Shown: positions 10,932 to 20,018 of the stretch, one piece after another
Numbering within the stretch: the stretch's first letter is position 1
How the letters are laid out: the number at the start of each line of letters is the position of its first letter
NCBI GenBank assembly: GCA_003219345.1
Contig: QHOP01000368.1
Coordinates: forward strand, 1 to 36,440
Direction of reading: 5' to 3'
Source: Verrucomicrobiota bacterium
Lineage (GTDB): Bacteria > Verrucomicrobiota > Verrucomicrobiia > Limisphaerales > AV2
Length of the DNA stretch: 36,440 nucleotides
Program-made: the position numbers and the translations under genes
The notes under the pieces: model-generated
What the model was told of the DNA's origin: nothing
Database searches by the model: none
Seen by the model: the letters and a program-made list of their open reading frames with translations, nothing else

Positions 10932-13900
10932 GTGAACCACCGCCGTAAAGCGCCAGCTTCCCGCTCGACTGGGACGAAGGTATTTCCTTTTCTCTTCGTG
11001 ACCGCCTGGATGTGCGTCGGCGCCTTGATCAAATGGGACGCACGGTGGCTTTATTTGCTGCTCGGCCTCGCCGTGATCGCGGGCCTATGGGCGGGACGCC
11101 CACGAGCTCTTCCACGCGTGCTGCTACTGCTGGCCTTGGTCTTTCCTGTTTGGAAGAAAGTAGAGCAACGGCCCCATCCGGTCGCGGCCGGCGTAAACGC
11201 GGCGGCCACCGGTGAGAAGGCGGCGCCAGTCACGGATGATGCGGCGGTGATCAGCGCGCTGGTTACGGACGAGGAAACGTATTTGACGTTAAGTCCGAAG
11301 ATGAGCGGGCTTTCAAAGGGCCTGCTCAACTTGCGCCTGCCAGGGCCGGGAGATGACGCGGTGTTCGCGCCTTCAGTAAGCGTTTCGGATATCGGTCCCG
11401 CCCCGGCAACTACCGCCACTGGCGAAAACATGATGGAGTCACGGACGTGGCCCGTCGCCGCGAGCGCGAAGGAAGTGGTGCAAGTTGACTTGTGGCGCCC
11501 ATTGCTGGATGCCGTCTCCTGGTTTGAACACGCAAAGGTGTATCTCATCAGCGGTGAACACCCTGTTGGCGACACGCTCCGATACGAGGCGATCGGCGGG
11601 TTCGACGCATTGGCGCGGATGAAGTCCGGCGAATGGCGTTCGCTGCACGGCAAAATGAAGCTCACTTGGCAGCGCGCGAAAGCCACGCCAGGCGAGCCCG
11701 GACCGGACTGGCGGATCACCGGATGGAAGACTGAGGAACTTCATTGGATCGCCAGCCCCAAGCGGTTGTTCGTCGAGGCGCTGGACACCGCTCTGCGGGC
11801 CCCACAGGATATTGAGAAGGCGCGGCGCTCCCAACATTACGAAGCCACGCTGAAATATTACCGCGACGGTATGAAGTCACCTCCGCATCCCTATTTTGCG
11901 CCGATCTCCGTAAACCAGAAGGAGGGCATCGCCGTAGCCGACATCGATGGTGACGGCTTTGACGACATCTATATCACGGTGCGGATCGGAAAAAACATGC
12001 TGCTGCGAAACCATGGAGACGGCACGTTCACCGAAGAAGCCGCGTTATTTGGCCTTGATCTCCCCGGTCATACGACTTGCGCGCTTTTCGCCGATTTCGA
12101 CAACGACGGCGATCTTGACGTGATGCTCGGGCGTAGTCTCCTGAAGACGACCTATCTCGAAAACCGGGGCGGCCATTTCTTTCAACACCCCATTCCCGCT
12201 TACATGCCGATGGCCGTGATTTCCATGTCCGCGGCCGATTACAACGGCGATGGCCTGCTTGATATCTACCTCTGCACTTACCGGCCGGCCGCTCCCGTTG
12301 GCGCCAGCCCGGCCGGCGGCGTCGCCCAGGTCAAAGAAGGTGACTTTGATTGGCCGGATGAGTTCTTCTCCCCTGAGATGGCAAAGGAATACCGGCGCCG
12401 GCTGGCCGAACACAGGCAGCGCAAGGGCGGCACCGTGCTCGACCAACTCGGCCCGCCCAACGTCTTGCTAGTAAATCGGGGCGGGGGACGCTTCGAGGTG
12501 GCGCCCGAGAACAGCACTGTTGGCATCTGGCGCAACTCGCTTCAAGCCACTTGGTGCGATTACAACCTGGACGGAAGGCCGGACCTGTACGTTGCGAACG
12601 ACTGGGGTCCCGACGTGCTGTTTCGCAATGACGGGCCGGCCGGCTTCACGGACGTGACTGCCGAAGCTGGCCTGACCGCGTACGGCTTCGCCATGGGCGC
12701 TTCCTGGGGCGACTATGACAATGATGGCCGCGAAGACCTTTACGTCTCTAATATGTATAGTGAGGCTGGCCGCCGCATGACCGCCCGAATCCCAGGATTG
12801 AGCAAGATGTTCGTTGAATCTGCCGCGGGCAACTGGCTTTACCACAAGGAGGCCAACGGCAAATTCAAGCAGGTCGCCGGTCTGGAGCCGCCCGCGATGA
12901 CTGTGATGAACGCCGGGTGGTCCTGGGGCGGATGTTTCGCGGACTTCGACAACGATGGCTTCCTCGATCTTTATGTGCTCAGTGGTTACTTTACCGCCCC
13001 AAAGGAACTTTCCTCCGAATTGGACCTCGAAAGCAATCTCTGGCGCACCATGGTGCGCACTGACGAGAACCTCTCCCGCCCCACCTTCCGTTTTTCTCCC
13101 GAATGGAAACGAACCCGCGCCCCCGATAACCTCGGTCCGCAAATTGACGCGCGGCTGGCCGGGGTCGAGCGACAGGGAGACAAAGTATTGGTCCATTCCC
13201 TCAACGGCAGCGAACGCAACCATTACTTCGCCAACCGCGGCGGCCGCTCCTTTGTGGATATCTCCGGCCTCTCAGGATTGGATAACCCGGCCGACAGCCG
13301 GGGCTTCGCAGTGCTGGACTATGATCGCGACGGATGGCAGGACATCGCGTTGGTCAACGCCAACCAGCCCCTTTTCAATCTCTATCGCAATGAAATGCCG
13401 GCGGCGAGGCTGAGCGGTGGCATGATCGCGCTCCGGTTCGTCGGCGGGAATCGGACCTCGGCTCCCTCCAAAGAATTCGCTTGCCGCGATGGCTATGGCG
13501 CGCGCGTCGCGGTGGACCTTGGCGATGAAAAACTCGTTCGCGAACATCGCTGCGGCGATGGCTGGTCCACGCAGAATTCCGCGACTATGATCGTGGGAAT
13601 TGGCTCTCACGCGACGGTTGCTTCTGTCTCGGTGCGATGGCCGTCGGGCAAGACAACCTCCACGCAAGCCATTCCGGAAGGAACCCTCCTCACCGTCTAC
13701 GAAAACCCGGCGGACGCTCCCGCGGGCGAACCGTTCACGCGGAGCGCCTATCGTGTAAAGCCGGCTGCTCCACCTTTATTGGTCACCGACCGGCCCATGT
13801 TTCCTCTGGCCGCCGTGGATACCCGCGCCAAACCCGGCGCGCGCCTGCGCGTTTACACAACATTTGCAACGTGGTGCCCCTCCTGTAAAAAACACTTGCC

Positions 13901-14216
13901 CATTCAGCGGCGCCTGAAGGATGAACTCGCGAGCGAGGGCGTCGATCTTATCGCGATCCCCATCGATGAAGAAGATGACGACCGTAAGCTGGCCGCCTAC
14001 AACACGGAATGGCATCCCCCCGCGCGCCTGGTCAATCTCGCCCCCGCCAGGCGCAAGGAGGCCACGGCCGCCTTTGCCAAAGCGCTCGGCGAGGATCCCC
14101 CCCCGCTTCCATCGACCGTCATCACCGACGGCTCCGGCCGCTTCCTTGCGGCCCAACAAGGCGTCCCGACCGTTTCCACTTTAAGAAAAATGCTCCGCCT
14201 GGATCTGATGAGGTAA
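10932..14216 (+). CDS. FG-GAP/VCBS + ASPIC/UnbV (CRTAC1-like) protein with C-terminal TlpA/thioredoxin-like domain
   Basis: GTG start; repeated 'DIDGDGFDDIYI', 'DFDNDGDLDVML', 'DYNGDGLLDIYL', 'DYDNDGREDLYV'; UnbV-like 'GYGARVAVDLGDEKLVREHRCGDGWSTQNS...VSVRWPSG'; C-terminal 'TTFATWCPSCKKHLPIQRRLKDEL'. Confidence 0.9.
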   Translation: MNHRRKAPASRSTGTKVFPFLFVTAWMCVGALIKWDARWLYLLLGLAVIAGLWAGRPRALPRVLLLLALVFPVWKKVEQRPHPVAAGVNAAATGEKAAPVTDDAAVISALVTDEETYLTLSPKMSGLSKGLLNLRLPGPGDDAVFAPSVSVSDIGPAPATTATGENMMESRTWPVAASAKEVVQVDLWRPLLDAVSWFEHAKVYLISGEHPVGDTLRYEAIGGFDALARMKSGEWRSLHGKMKLTWQRAKATPGEPGPDWRITGWKTEELHWIASPKRLFVEALDTALRAPQDIEKARRSQHYEATLKYYRDGMKSPPHPYFAPISVNQKEGIAVADIDGDGFDDIYITVRIGKNMLLRNHGDGTFTEEAALFGLDLPGHTTCALFADFDNDGDLDVMLGRSLLKTTYLENRGGHFFQHPIPAYMPMAVISMSAADYNGDGLLDIYLCTYRPAAPVGASPAGGVAQVKEGDFDWPDEFFSPEMAKEYRRRLAEHRQRKGGTVLDQLGPPNVLLVNRGGGRFEVAPENSTVGIWRNSLQATWCDYNLDGRPDLYVANDWGPDVLFRNDGPAGFTDVTAEAGLTAYGFAMGASWGDYDNDGREDLYVSNMYSEAGRRMTARIPGLSKMFVESAAGNWLYHKEANGKFKQVAGLEPPAMTVMNAGWSWGGCFADFDNDGFLDLYVLSGYFTAPKELSSELDLESNLWRTMVRTDENLSRPTFRFSPEWKRTRAPDNLGPQIDARLAGVERQGDKVLVHSLNGSERNHYFANRGGRSFVDISGLSGLDNPADSRGFAVLDYDRDGWQDIALVNANQPLFNLYRNEMPAARLSGGMIALRFVGGNRTSAPSKEFACRDGYGARVAVDLGDEKLVREHRCGDGWSTQNSATMIVGIGSHATVASVSVRWPSGKTTSTQAIPEGTLLTVYENPADAPAGEPFTRSAYRVKPAAPPLLVTDRPMFPLAAVDTRAKPGARLRVYTTFATWCPSCKKHLPIQRRLKDELASEGVDLIAIPIDEEDDDRKLAAYNTEWHPPARLVNLAPARRKEATAAFAKALGEDPPPLPSTVITDGSGRFLAAQQGVPTVSTLRKMLRLDLMR

Positions 14217-14383
14217 GCGGGCATCCTTTTCAAAGAGGATTTCCAAAGCAGAACGGACATAAGGGTAAAATAGCTTCGGCGAGCGCAACGGCAACGAAAT
14301 ACGCTCCTTGTTCACAATCGCCATTTCGTTTCCACCATCGCGCGTGACATTCGCCACAACCCCATTGGATTCGCCACGACAAT

Positions 14384-14407
14384 CTTTTGTTGCATATGCA
14401 ACAAAAG
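14384..14407. promoter_or_regulatory. 24-bp perfect palindrome CTTTTGTTGCATATGCAACAAAAG (copy A, just downstream of the PaaX-like gene stop)
   Basis: Self-complementary by inspection; identical to the core of the palindrome at 15243-15274. Confidence 0.9.
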
Positions 14408-14418
14408 TTCGTCACTGG

Positions 14419-15204
14419 TCACGGCCGGTTGAACGTGTGCAGTTGTCGGCCGGCGTCCCGGAGCACTTCCACCCGCCGCCGCCACGCCTGCTGCCCCAGG
14501 TAATCAGAGGGCAGAATCCGGCCCGGCAGCAGGGGATCGTTTGTCACCGCGTCCAGCCACCCTTCGCGCTCCGCCGTCGCCCAGCGCAGCAACGCTTTCG
14601 CCGTCGCGTCGTTGCGGAGCACGCCGCGCGGCCGCTCATCCAGCACTTTCAGATGTCGCGCGTAGCGGCGGTTGATGCGCTCAAAGTCCCACGCGCCCGC
14701 GACGATTTCCGCGTCCGATTCCCCCGCGCAGGGACGCGCCTCCAGCAGGAGCAGCGATTCTACGTTGATCTTCCCGCCGCCGAGAATCTGTCGTTCCTCC
14801 TCCAGCGGATCGGGCGTGATCCACGCGCTGTTTTGCAGATAGCCGAAGCCCTTGTCACGCAGGTAACGTCGCAGCCGTTCGCGCTGGGCGTTTTGTCCCG
14901 TGGGCACGTCGAAGAGCACGAGCCGCCATTGTCCATCCCATCGACGCGCCCAGCGCTCCTCCGGGTCGCGCCCGCCCAGGACGTGTAATCGGCCCTGCAC
15001 CGTCAAGCGATAGAGGCGGTCAGTCGCGGTGCTGGCGTCGCGCTCCAGCAGTTGTTGCTCCTGCAAGGTCGCGACCTGGCGCACGAGGCCGTTGCGATAG
15101 GCCCAGCTTTCGTAGGAGTCGGTCAGGTTGCGAAAAGTCGGTCGCGCGAGCATGTCGGCGGACCAGAGCAGGAGGTTCAGGAATTCTTCGGTCTTGGGTT
15201 GCAT
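14419..15204 (-). CDS. PaaX-like transcriptional regulator (wHTH N-terminus, Cas2-like central domain)
   Basis: MQPKTEEFLNLLLWSADMLARPTFRNLTDSYESWAYRNGLVRQVATLQEQQLLE...WRLVLFDVPTGQNAQRERLRRYLRDKGFGYLQNSAWITPD is the PaaX-family pattern. The ORF track starts at 15267 (a TTG inside the palindrome); ATG at 15204 or 15216 is a better start. Confidence 0.82.
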   Translation of the reverse strand: MQPKTEEFLNLLLWSADMLARPTFRNLTDSYESWAYRNGLVRQVATLQEQQLLERDASTATDRLYRLTVQGRLHVLGGRDPEERWARRWDGQWRLVLFDVPTGQNAQRERLRRYLRDKGFGYLQNSAWITPDPLEEERQILGGGKINVESLLLLEARPCAGESDAEIVAGAWDFERINRRYARHLKVLDERPRGVLRNDATAKALLRWATAEREGWLDAVTNDPLLPGRILPSDYLGQQAWRRRVEVLRDAGRQLHTFNRP

Positions 15205-15242
15205 GGAAAAAAACATGGCCGCGCGGCGGGCAAATTGCAATG

Positions 15243-15274
15243 CAACCTTTTGTTGCATATGCAACAAAAGGTTG
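15243..15274. promoter_or_regulatory. 32-bp perfect palindrome CAACCTTTTGTTGCATATGCAACAAAAGGTTG (copy B), probable operator upstream of the PaaX-like gene
   Basis: Perfectly self-complementary; lies ~27-38 bp upstream of the candidate ATG starts. Confidence 0.88.
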
Positions 15275-15301
15275 TCATGGCCTACAATACCGTTGCCTCT
15301 A

Positions 15302-16496
15302 GTGTAGTGTCCCTCAAATAGAGGGTTTTATTTTCCGGCATTTTGGCTCGGTGCAGCCGGGGTTGAGTTCTTCGAGACGGCGTTTGCATTTGGCAATCTT
15401 CTCCAGGATTTTCTCAACGCTTGCTGTCCAGACAAACGGCTTGGGATTCGTGTTCCAAGCAGCCAAGAAATCAGCAATGGCCTGTTCCAGTTCGGCGACG
15501 CTGTGGAAGGCGCCTCGGCGCACCGCCTTCTCGCTCAATTCCTCAAACCACCGCTCGACTAAATTGAGCCAACTGGAACTGGTGGGTATGAAATGCAGGA
15601 CAAATCGCGGATGTTTGGCCAGCCAGCGGCGCACCCGTTCGTGACCGTGCGTGCCGTAGTTGTCCAGAATCAGGTGCAAGGCCGTCGCCTCCGGAAATTC
15701 CGCGTCCAAGCGACGGAGAAAGCGCAGAAACTCCTGATGTCGATGACGGGAATAACATTCTCCGATAACGCGGCCTTCGACCATTTGCAGCGCAGCAAAA
15801 AGAGTCGTGGTGCCATGGCGTTTGTAATCATGAGTGAACGTGCCGCACCGGCCCGGCTTGAGCGGCAGCCCCGGTTGGGTGCGGTCCAGCGCTTGAATCT
15901 GACTCTTTTCATCCACGCACAACACAACCGCATTTTGCGGCGGAGTCAAATAGATGCCCACCACGTCGGTGAGCTTCTCCAGGAATTTTGGATCACGCGA
16001 GAGCTTGAAACTGCGGCGTAAGTGCGGCTTGAGGTTCTGCTCTTGCCAGAGGCGATGAACCGTATTCTTGCTGACCGCGTGCGCTTGGGCCAGCGTCCGC
16101 GTGCTCCAATGCGTTGCGCCAGGCCGATGAGCATGCAGCGTGGCCTTCACCATCTCCGCGACTTTGGTCGCACTGATACGAGTCTTGCGGCCGCGCCCCG
16201 GCGCGATTTCCCACACGCAACCGATGCCTTGTTGGCGCACACGATAACGCCACCGGGCTGCGGTGCGCTTGCGCACTCCAAGAGCCGAAGCGATTTGCTT
16301 GTCTTGCTGACCGTTTGCGGCGGCCTGAATAATCCGACAGCGCAAGGCGACTTGCTGGGGCGTCGAACCGGATCGAATCCATTGTTCCAAACGAGCCATT
16401 TCAGACTCCGACAGAATGACGGGACACGTTTTCCGAGGCATCCTGTCATCGTTTGAACCCGGGAAAATAAGTCCACTTATTTAAGGGACACTACAC
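15302..16496 (-). mobile_element. IS630-family insertion sequence, 1195 bp, with TIRs and TA target duplication
   Basis: Left end (TA)GTGTAGTGTCCCTCAAATA; right end, reverse complemented, (TA)GTGTAGTGTCCCTTAAATA; flanking TA at 15300-15301 and 16497-16498; encloses a full transposase ORF. Confidence 0.93.
15314..16441 (-). CDS. IS630-family transposase (apparently full length)
   Basis: HTH 'QQDKQIASALGVRKRTAARWRYRVRQQG', winged-helix 'THWSTRTLAQ...SKNTVHRLWQEQNLKPH', DDE motifs 'CVDEKSQIQALDRTQP', 'LILDNYGTH', 'SSWLNLVERWFEEL'. Confidence 0.95.
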   Translation of the reverse strand: MPRKTCPVILSESEMARLEQWIRSGSTPQQVALRCRIIQAAANGQQDKQIASALGVRKRTAARWRYRVRQQGIGCVWEIAPGRGRKTRISATKVAEMVKATLHAHRPGATHWSTRTLAQAHAVSKNTVHRLWQEQNLKPHLRRSFKLSRDPKFLEKLTDVVGIYLTPPQNAVVLCVDEKSQIQALDRTQPGLPLKPGRCGTFTHDYKRHGTTTLFAALQMVEGRVIGECYSRHRHQEFLRFLRRLDAEFPEATALHLILDNYGTHGHERVRRWLAKHPRFVLHFIPTSSSWLNLVERWFEELSEKAVRRGAFHSVAELEQAIADFLAAWNTNPKPFVWTASVEKILEKIAKCKRRLEELNPGCTEPKCRKIKPSI

Positions 16497-19400
16497 TAGC
16501 GCGTTGCCGTTTGTTTGAGAACTTTCCCTTCAACCCAGCGGGTGTTGTATTTTCGGTGCAGCGCATCGCTCGGGAACTGGGGCCGCTGCTCCCGGCCATA
16601 GAGCTGATCGTCCATGCCGTGGAAGGGCAGTGGCTCGACTTGCGTGCCTGCGGCCACATGAAAATCGGAATCTTTGTCCCAGCCATCGGCGTAAAGGAAA
16701 AATTCGCGGACGCACCCCGCTGGCTTCGGCGGCAGAGAACTCGCCGTAAATTTCAGGCTCAATTCGTCCCCGCCATTCATCAAAGCGAGTCCCTCATCGC
16801 GAGAGGCAATCAGTTCGGAGACGTCACCATAGCGCGTACACCACCCGCCTGGAGTAATAGTCCAATAGGAGTTCGGGCCGACTGTGTCATAGTCCGGTGT
16901 GAGCGGCCAATCTGGCGGCAGATTTTGCGGCGGGCTGAAGCCGCGGAAATGCAGGTCCGCTTCGCTGGGGGTAATGAAGGTGCTCTTTGTCCGCGCGTTC
17001 GGTTTCTTTTCCATTAACGCGATGTGGTCCCAATGAATCTCAAAGGCCTCTGTCAAACGCAACCGGCGCGTGCCCGCCTCCAATTTCCCTTCAAGATCCA
17101 CAAGGATTGTTTTGGTTTTTCCGGCTGGGGCGCCCACAGTCACGTCCACCGCTTTCCAACTTCCGGGAGCGACTTCGGCTTCCAGAGCGGGAAATGGAAA
17201 CGGGAGCGACGGGTCGTGTGAAGCGGCGATATTGGCCATGCCCCCGCCAAACCGAAGCCAGCCATTCATCACCAACACCAGCGGTTTGCTCGCGTCCAGC
17301 GGCCCGAAATCGAGGACCAATCCGTGAGGCTCGGCCAGCCCGCGAAGCTGCGGAACGCGCAATCTGGGGGGCGACACGCGCCGGCCATCGACGGTCTTTA
17401 AAGCAGAAGTGACCTCCTGCCCCGAGTTTAGAGTCCCGCCTTTAGGCGGCTGGGTGTCAAAAGCGGAACCGGCTAAAGCCGGCACCACCAGCTTTGCTTC
17501 GTCCAGGTAGAGCGCCTCGCGAAGCTCTTCGGTGATCTGAACCTCGTACTTCCCGTCCCTCGCGGGGAAGGTCTGCTCGTTTCCAATCCAAACAAGTTCT
17601 TTCGGATCGGCCTCGATATAGCGTCCCTCCGCAATGGGCAGGCCGAGCGGCGCTGCTCCCAAAATATCGGTGACAAACCGAAAACGCTTCCCATCCCACG
17701 CATACAGGTAGGGACAGGAGCCTTCCTGAATCGTCAATTCCAAGGCGAAGAGCGGCTCCTTGCAATTGAAAGTCACCTCGGCGGAGCCTTGGGGCCAGTT
17801 GAACCAATGCACCAGGAACGAATCCAGCTTCTGATGTTTCCCCACCCCCACCTCCACCGGCAGGCGCTGCACCGTCCGGAGCAGGCGCAGTCCGCCCGTT
17901 TCGATCTCGACTTTGCAGCCGATTCCGCTGGCGTTGGAACGGTTCCCAAGCAATTGCACCTTGATTTGCGAATTGGCGTTGCCACCCTCATTGCGCAGGT
18001 AACGCAGGCCCCCATTCGCCAGGGCGACAATCACATCCGAATCGCAGTCCATGTCAAAATCAGCGAAGTGGATTTCCGACACCGCGCCGCCATCGAATTT
18101 ATCAAGGCCGAGTTGGGCTGTTTGTTCCTGAAATCCGGCAAGACCGAGATTGCGCCACACCCGGATTTTTTCTCCAACCGCCCAGAGGTCCAGCCATCCA
18201 TCGTTATCGTAATCGACCGCCACGAGCTGACGGACACCTTCGACCCCCAATTCTGGACGCGCATTAAGACCTTGAACCGCCCCCTCACCCGCCCTTCGAG
18301 CACCCTCTCCCCCTCGGAGGGGGAGAGGGACGGGGTGAGGGGGCGATTTACCGAAAGCGGCTTGTCTCGAGAATGCAATCTCCTTTCGCTCTCCGCCATT
18401 GAAGCAGATGCTGATTTTCCCATCACTCACCACCGCCAGGTCCGGCCGCAGGTCGTTATCGAAATCGCCGGTGCAAAAAATGGCGCCGGCGACCCAATGG
18501 GTCGGCTCGCGGGGGACCAGCCGTCCGCCGCGCTGTTTTTCGAGGAGTAACGTCGGCCCTTCCTTCCGGCTCGCGATCACATCCATATTCTCGTCCCGGT
18601 TCCAATCCTCCATCATTACCGCCTGGGCGTCGTGAAGCGAGGCAGGTATCCCGGACGTGCTGGTGATATCGGTGAAAAGCAGCGGGCCGAATTGGCGATA
18701 GACCCGCACATCATTGGTGTTTCCGGTCACTGCTATCAAATCCAGTTTTCCCGTGAAATCCAGGTCCATCAGCGTTCCGTCAATCGCGCTCAGGGTGCTC
18801 AGGCGACTCCGTGGCGAGACATCCATCGCCAGCCCATTCGTCCCGAATTTGAATAGATGACTTCCTTTGTCCCCGAGCACGACGATATCGTCGAAGCGAT
18901 CATTCTGGAGATCGCCAACCAGCATTTTGGAATAGTGCGCAGACGGGATGGCCGGGTAAGGCGCGCCATAGGGATGGAAAGTGCCATTGGTATTCCAGAG
19001 CAAGCGAAAGGTGCGACCCGCACCTGGCACCGGCCCTTTCTCAACCACGAAGAGACTGTTCCAACCTGTATGGTTCGCATCAATCACCCCGATCGGACCA
19101 GAGAAATGCTGTGCGCCATCGCCCAAGACCTCTTTGGTCGCATCGATAAACCTGATTCTGATTCCTTCTTTGTCCGGCTGCTCCAGCTTGAACGGCACCC
19201 GGGCCTGGGTGTACTTGCTCCTCTCGAATGTGGCGGCGCTCGCCGCGGGTTCTCCGGGGTTGGCTTGGTGCAGTTGAAGCTCCTGCTGCGCCTCATCCTG
19301 CCGCCCTGCGCGGAGGAGCGCCTGGGCCAACAGGTAATGCGCCGCCGAGTGGAGATGGTTTGGGTCCATCCCAATGCCTTCCCGGAACGCGGCGATGGCT

Positions 19401-19876
19401 TCGTCCCATTGTTTCAACCCCATCCGGGCCCTCCCAAGCTGAAAGGATGTCGCCGTTTGTATCGGATCAATTTTCTTCGCGTTTTCCAAGGCTTTCGCTG
19501 CTTCCTCCGGGTTGGACAGACGAAGGTATGCGGACCCTTTGACAAAGTAAGCCGCCGCTGAATTGGGCTCGAGTTTTAGAACTTCATCCGCCTCTCTAAT
19601 CGCCTCCGCCGCCGCTCCGCCCAACAAGTAGCAATTGGCCAGGTTCAATCGCACATCTGCGTCGTTCGGGACAATGGCCGCAGCCTTTTTATAGATGGCC
19701 AGAGCATTGGTGGCATCGCCCAGGTCCAGATAGTTCTTTCCGGCATTCATCAGGCTGAGGAACTGAGCACTGTTCGGCGCGGCGTCGGATTGGTTTGAGG
19801 AACCGCTGCGTTTGCATCCCGCCAGGCAAAACGCCAGCAGAAACAAGCACGCTGATTGGGCAAGCATGGGGCGCAT
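16496..19876 (-). CDS. Lipoprotein with TPR repeats, FG-GAP/VCBS repeats and UnbV-like C-terminal region
   Basis: Lipobox 'LLAFCLAGCKRSG'; TPRs 'NAGKNYLDLGDATNALAIYKKAAAIVPNDADVRLNLANCYL'; FG-GAP 'DYDNDGWLDLWAVGEK', 'DFDMDCDSDVIVAL'; late conserved block 'CPYLYAWDGKRFRFVTDILGAAPLGLPIAEG'. Confidence 0.88.
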   Translation of the reverse strand: MRPMLAQSACLFLLAFCLAGCKRSGSSNQSDAAPNSAQFLSLMNAGKNYLDLGDATNALAIYKKAAAIVPNDADVRLNLANCYLLGGAAAEAIREADEVLKLEPNSAAAYFVKGSAYLRLSNPEEAAKALENAKKIDPIQTATSFQLGRARMGLKQWDEAIAAFREGIGMDPNHLHSAAHYLLAQALLRAGRQDEAQQELQLHQANPGEPAASAATFERSKYTQARVPFKLEQPDKEGIRIRFIDATKEVLGDGAQHFSGPIGVIDANHTGWNSLFVVEKGPVPGAGRTFRLLWNTNGTFHPYGAPYPAIPSAHYSKMLVGDLQNDRFDDIVVLGDKGSHLFKFGTNGLAMDVSPRSRLSTLSAIDGTLMDLDFTGKLDLIAVTGNTNDVRVYRQFGPLLFTDITSTSGIPASLHDAQAVMMEDWNRDENMDVIASRKEGPTLLLEKQRGGRLVPREPTHWVAGAIFCTGDFDNDLRPDLAVVSDGKISICFNGGERKEIAFSRQAAFGKSPPHPVPLPLRGGEGARRAGEGAVQGLNARPELGVEGVRQLVAVDYDNDGWLDLWAVGEKIRVWRNLGLAGFQEQTAQLGLDKFDGGAVSEIHFADFDMDCDSDVIVALANGGLRYLRNEGGNANSQIKVQLLGNRSNASGIGCKVEIETGGLRLLRTVQRLPVEVGVGKHQKLDSFLVHWFNWPQGSAEVTFNCKEPLFALELTIQEGSCPYLYAWDGKRFRFVTDILGAAPLGLPIAEGRYIEADPKELVWIGNEQTFPARDGKYEVQITEELREALYLDEAKLVVPALAGSAFDTQPPKGGTLNSGQEVTSALKTVDGRRVSPPRLRVPQLRGLAEPHGLVLDFGPLDASKPLVLVMNGWLRFGGGMANIAASHDPSLPFPFPALEAEVAPGSWKAVDVTVGAPAGKTKTILVDLEGKLEAGTRRLRLTEAFEIHWDHIALMEKKPNARTKSTFITPSEADLHFRGFSPPQNLPPDWPLTPDYDTVGPNSYWTITPGGWCTRYGDVSELIASRDEGLALMNGGDELSLKFTASSLPPKPAGCVREFFLYADGWDKDSDFHVAAGTQVEPLPFHGMDDQLYGREQRPQFPSDALHRKYNTRWVEGKVLKQTATR
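18280..18343. repeat. GC-rich complex palindromic (REP-like) element, copy 2, inside the TPR/FG-GAP CDS, inverted relative to copies 1 and 3
   Basis: ccccctcacccgcccttcgagcaccctctccccctcggagggggagagggacggggtgaggggg; encodes '...PPHPVPLPLRGGEGARRAGEG...' in frame on the minus strand. Confidence 0.85.
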
Positions 19877-19948
19877 TATAGGCTCCGAGGAGCCAATTGG
19901 CCAGATAGGCGATGCACTTTGGGGAGGCTGGCGCCTGGGGTCTGGGAG

Positions 19949-19979
19949 TTGGGGTCTGGCGTCTGGGCCAAGACCCCAA
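19949..19979. terminator. Hairpin between two minus-strand genes, possible factor-independent terminator without U-tract
   Basis: TTGGGGTCT (19949-19957) pairs with AGACCCCAA (19971-19979), ~40 bp downstream of the CotH gene stop; no T-run follows on the minus strand. Confidence 0.35.
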
Positions 19980-20018
19980 ACGCTAAACCCTAGACCAAAA
20001 TTCTGGTCGGTCGCCGCC

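Noticed and set aside
12468-13223. 251-aa minus-strand ORF within the FG-GAP gene
   Set aside because: Antisense to conserved FG-GAP motifs; no recognisable protein features.
14419-15204. Cas2-like motif suggesting a CRISPR adaptation gene
   Set aside because: The Cas2-like stretch is the normal central domain of PaaX-family regulators; the N-terminal wHTH and C-terminal region fit PaaX and no cas genes or array are nearby.
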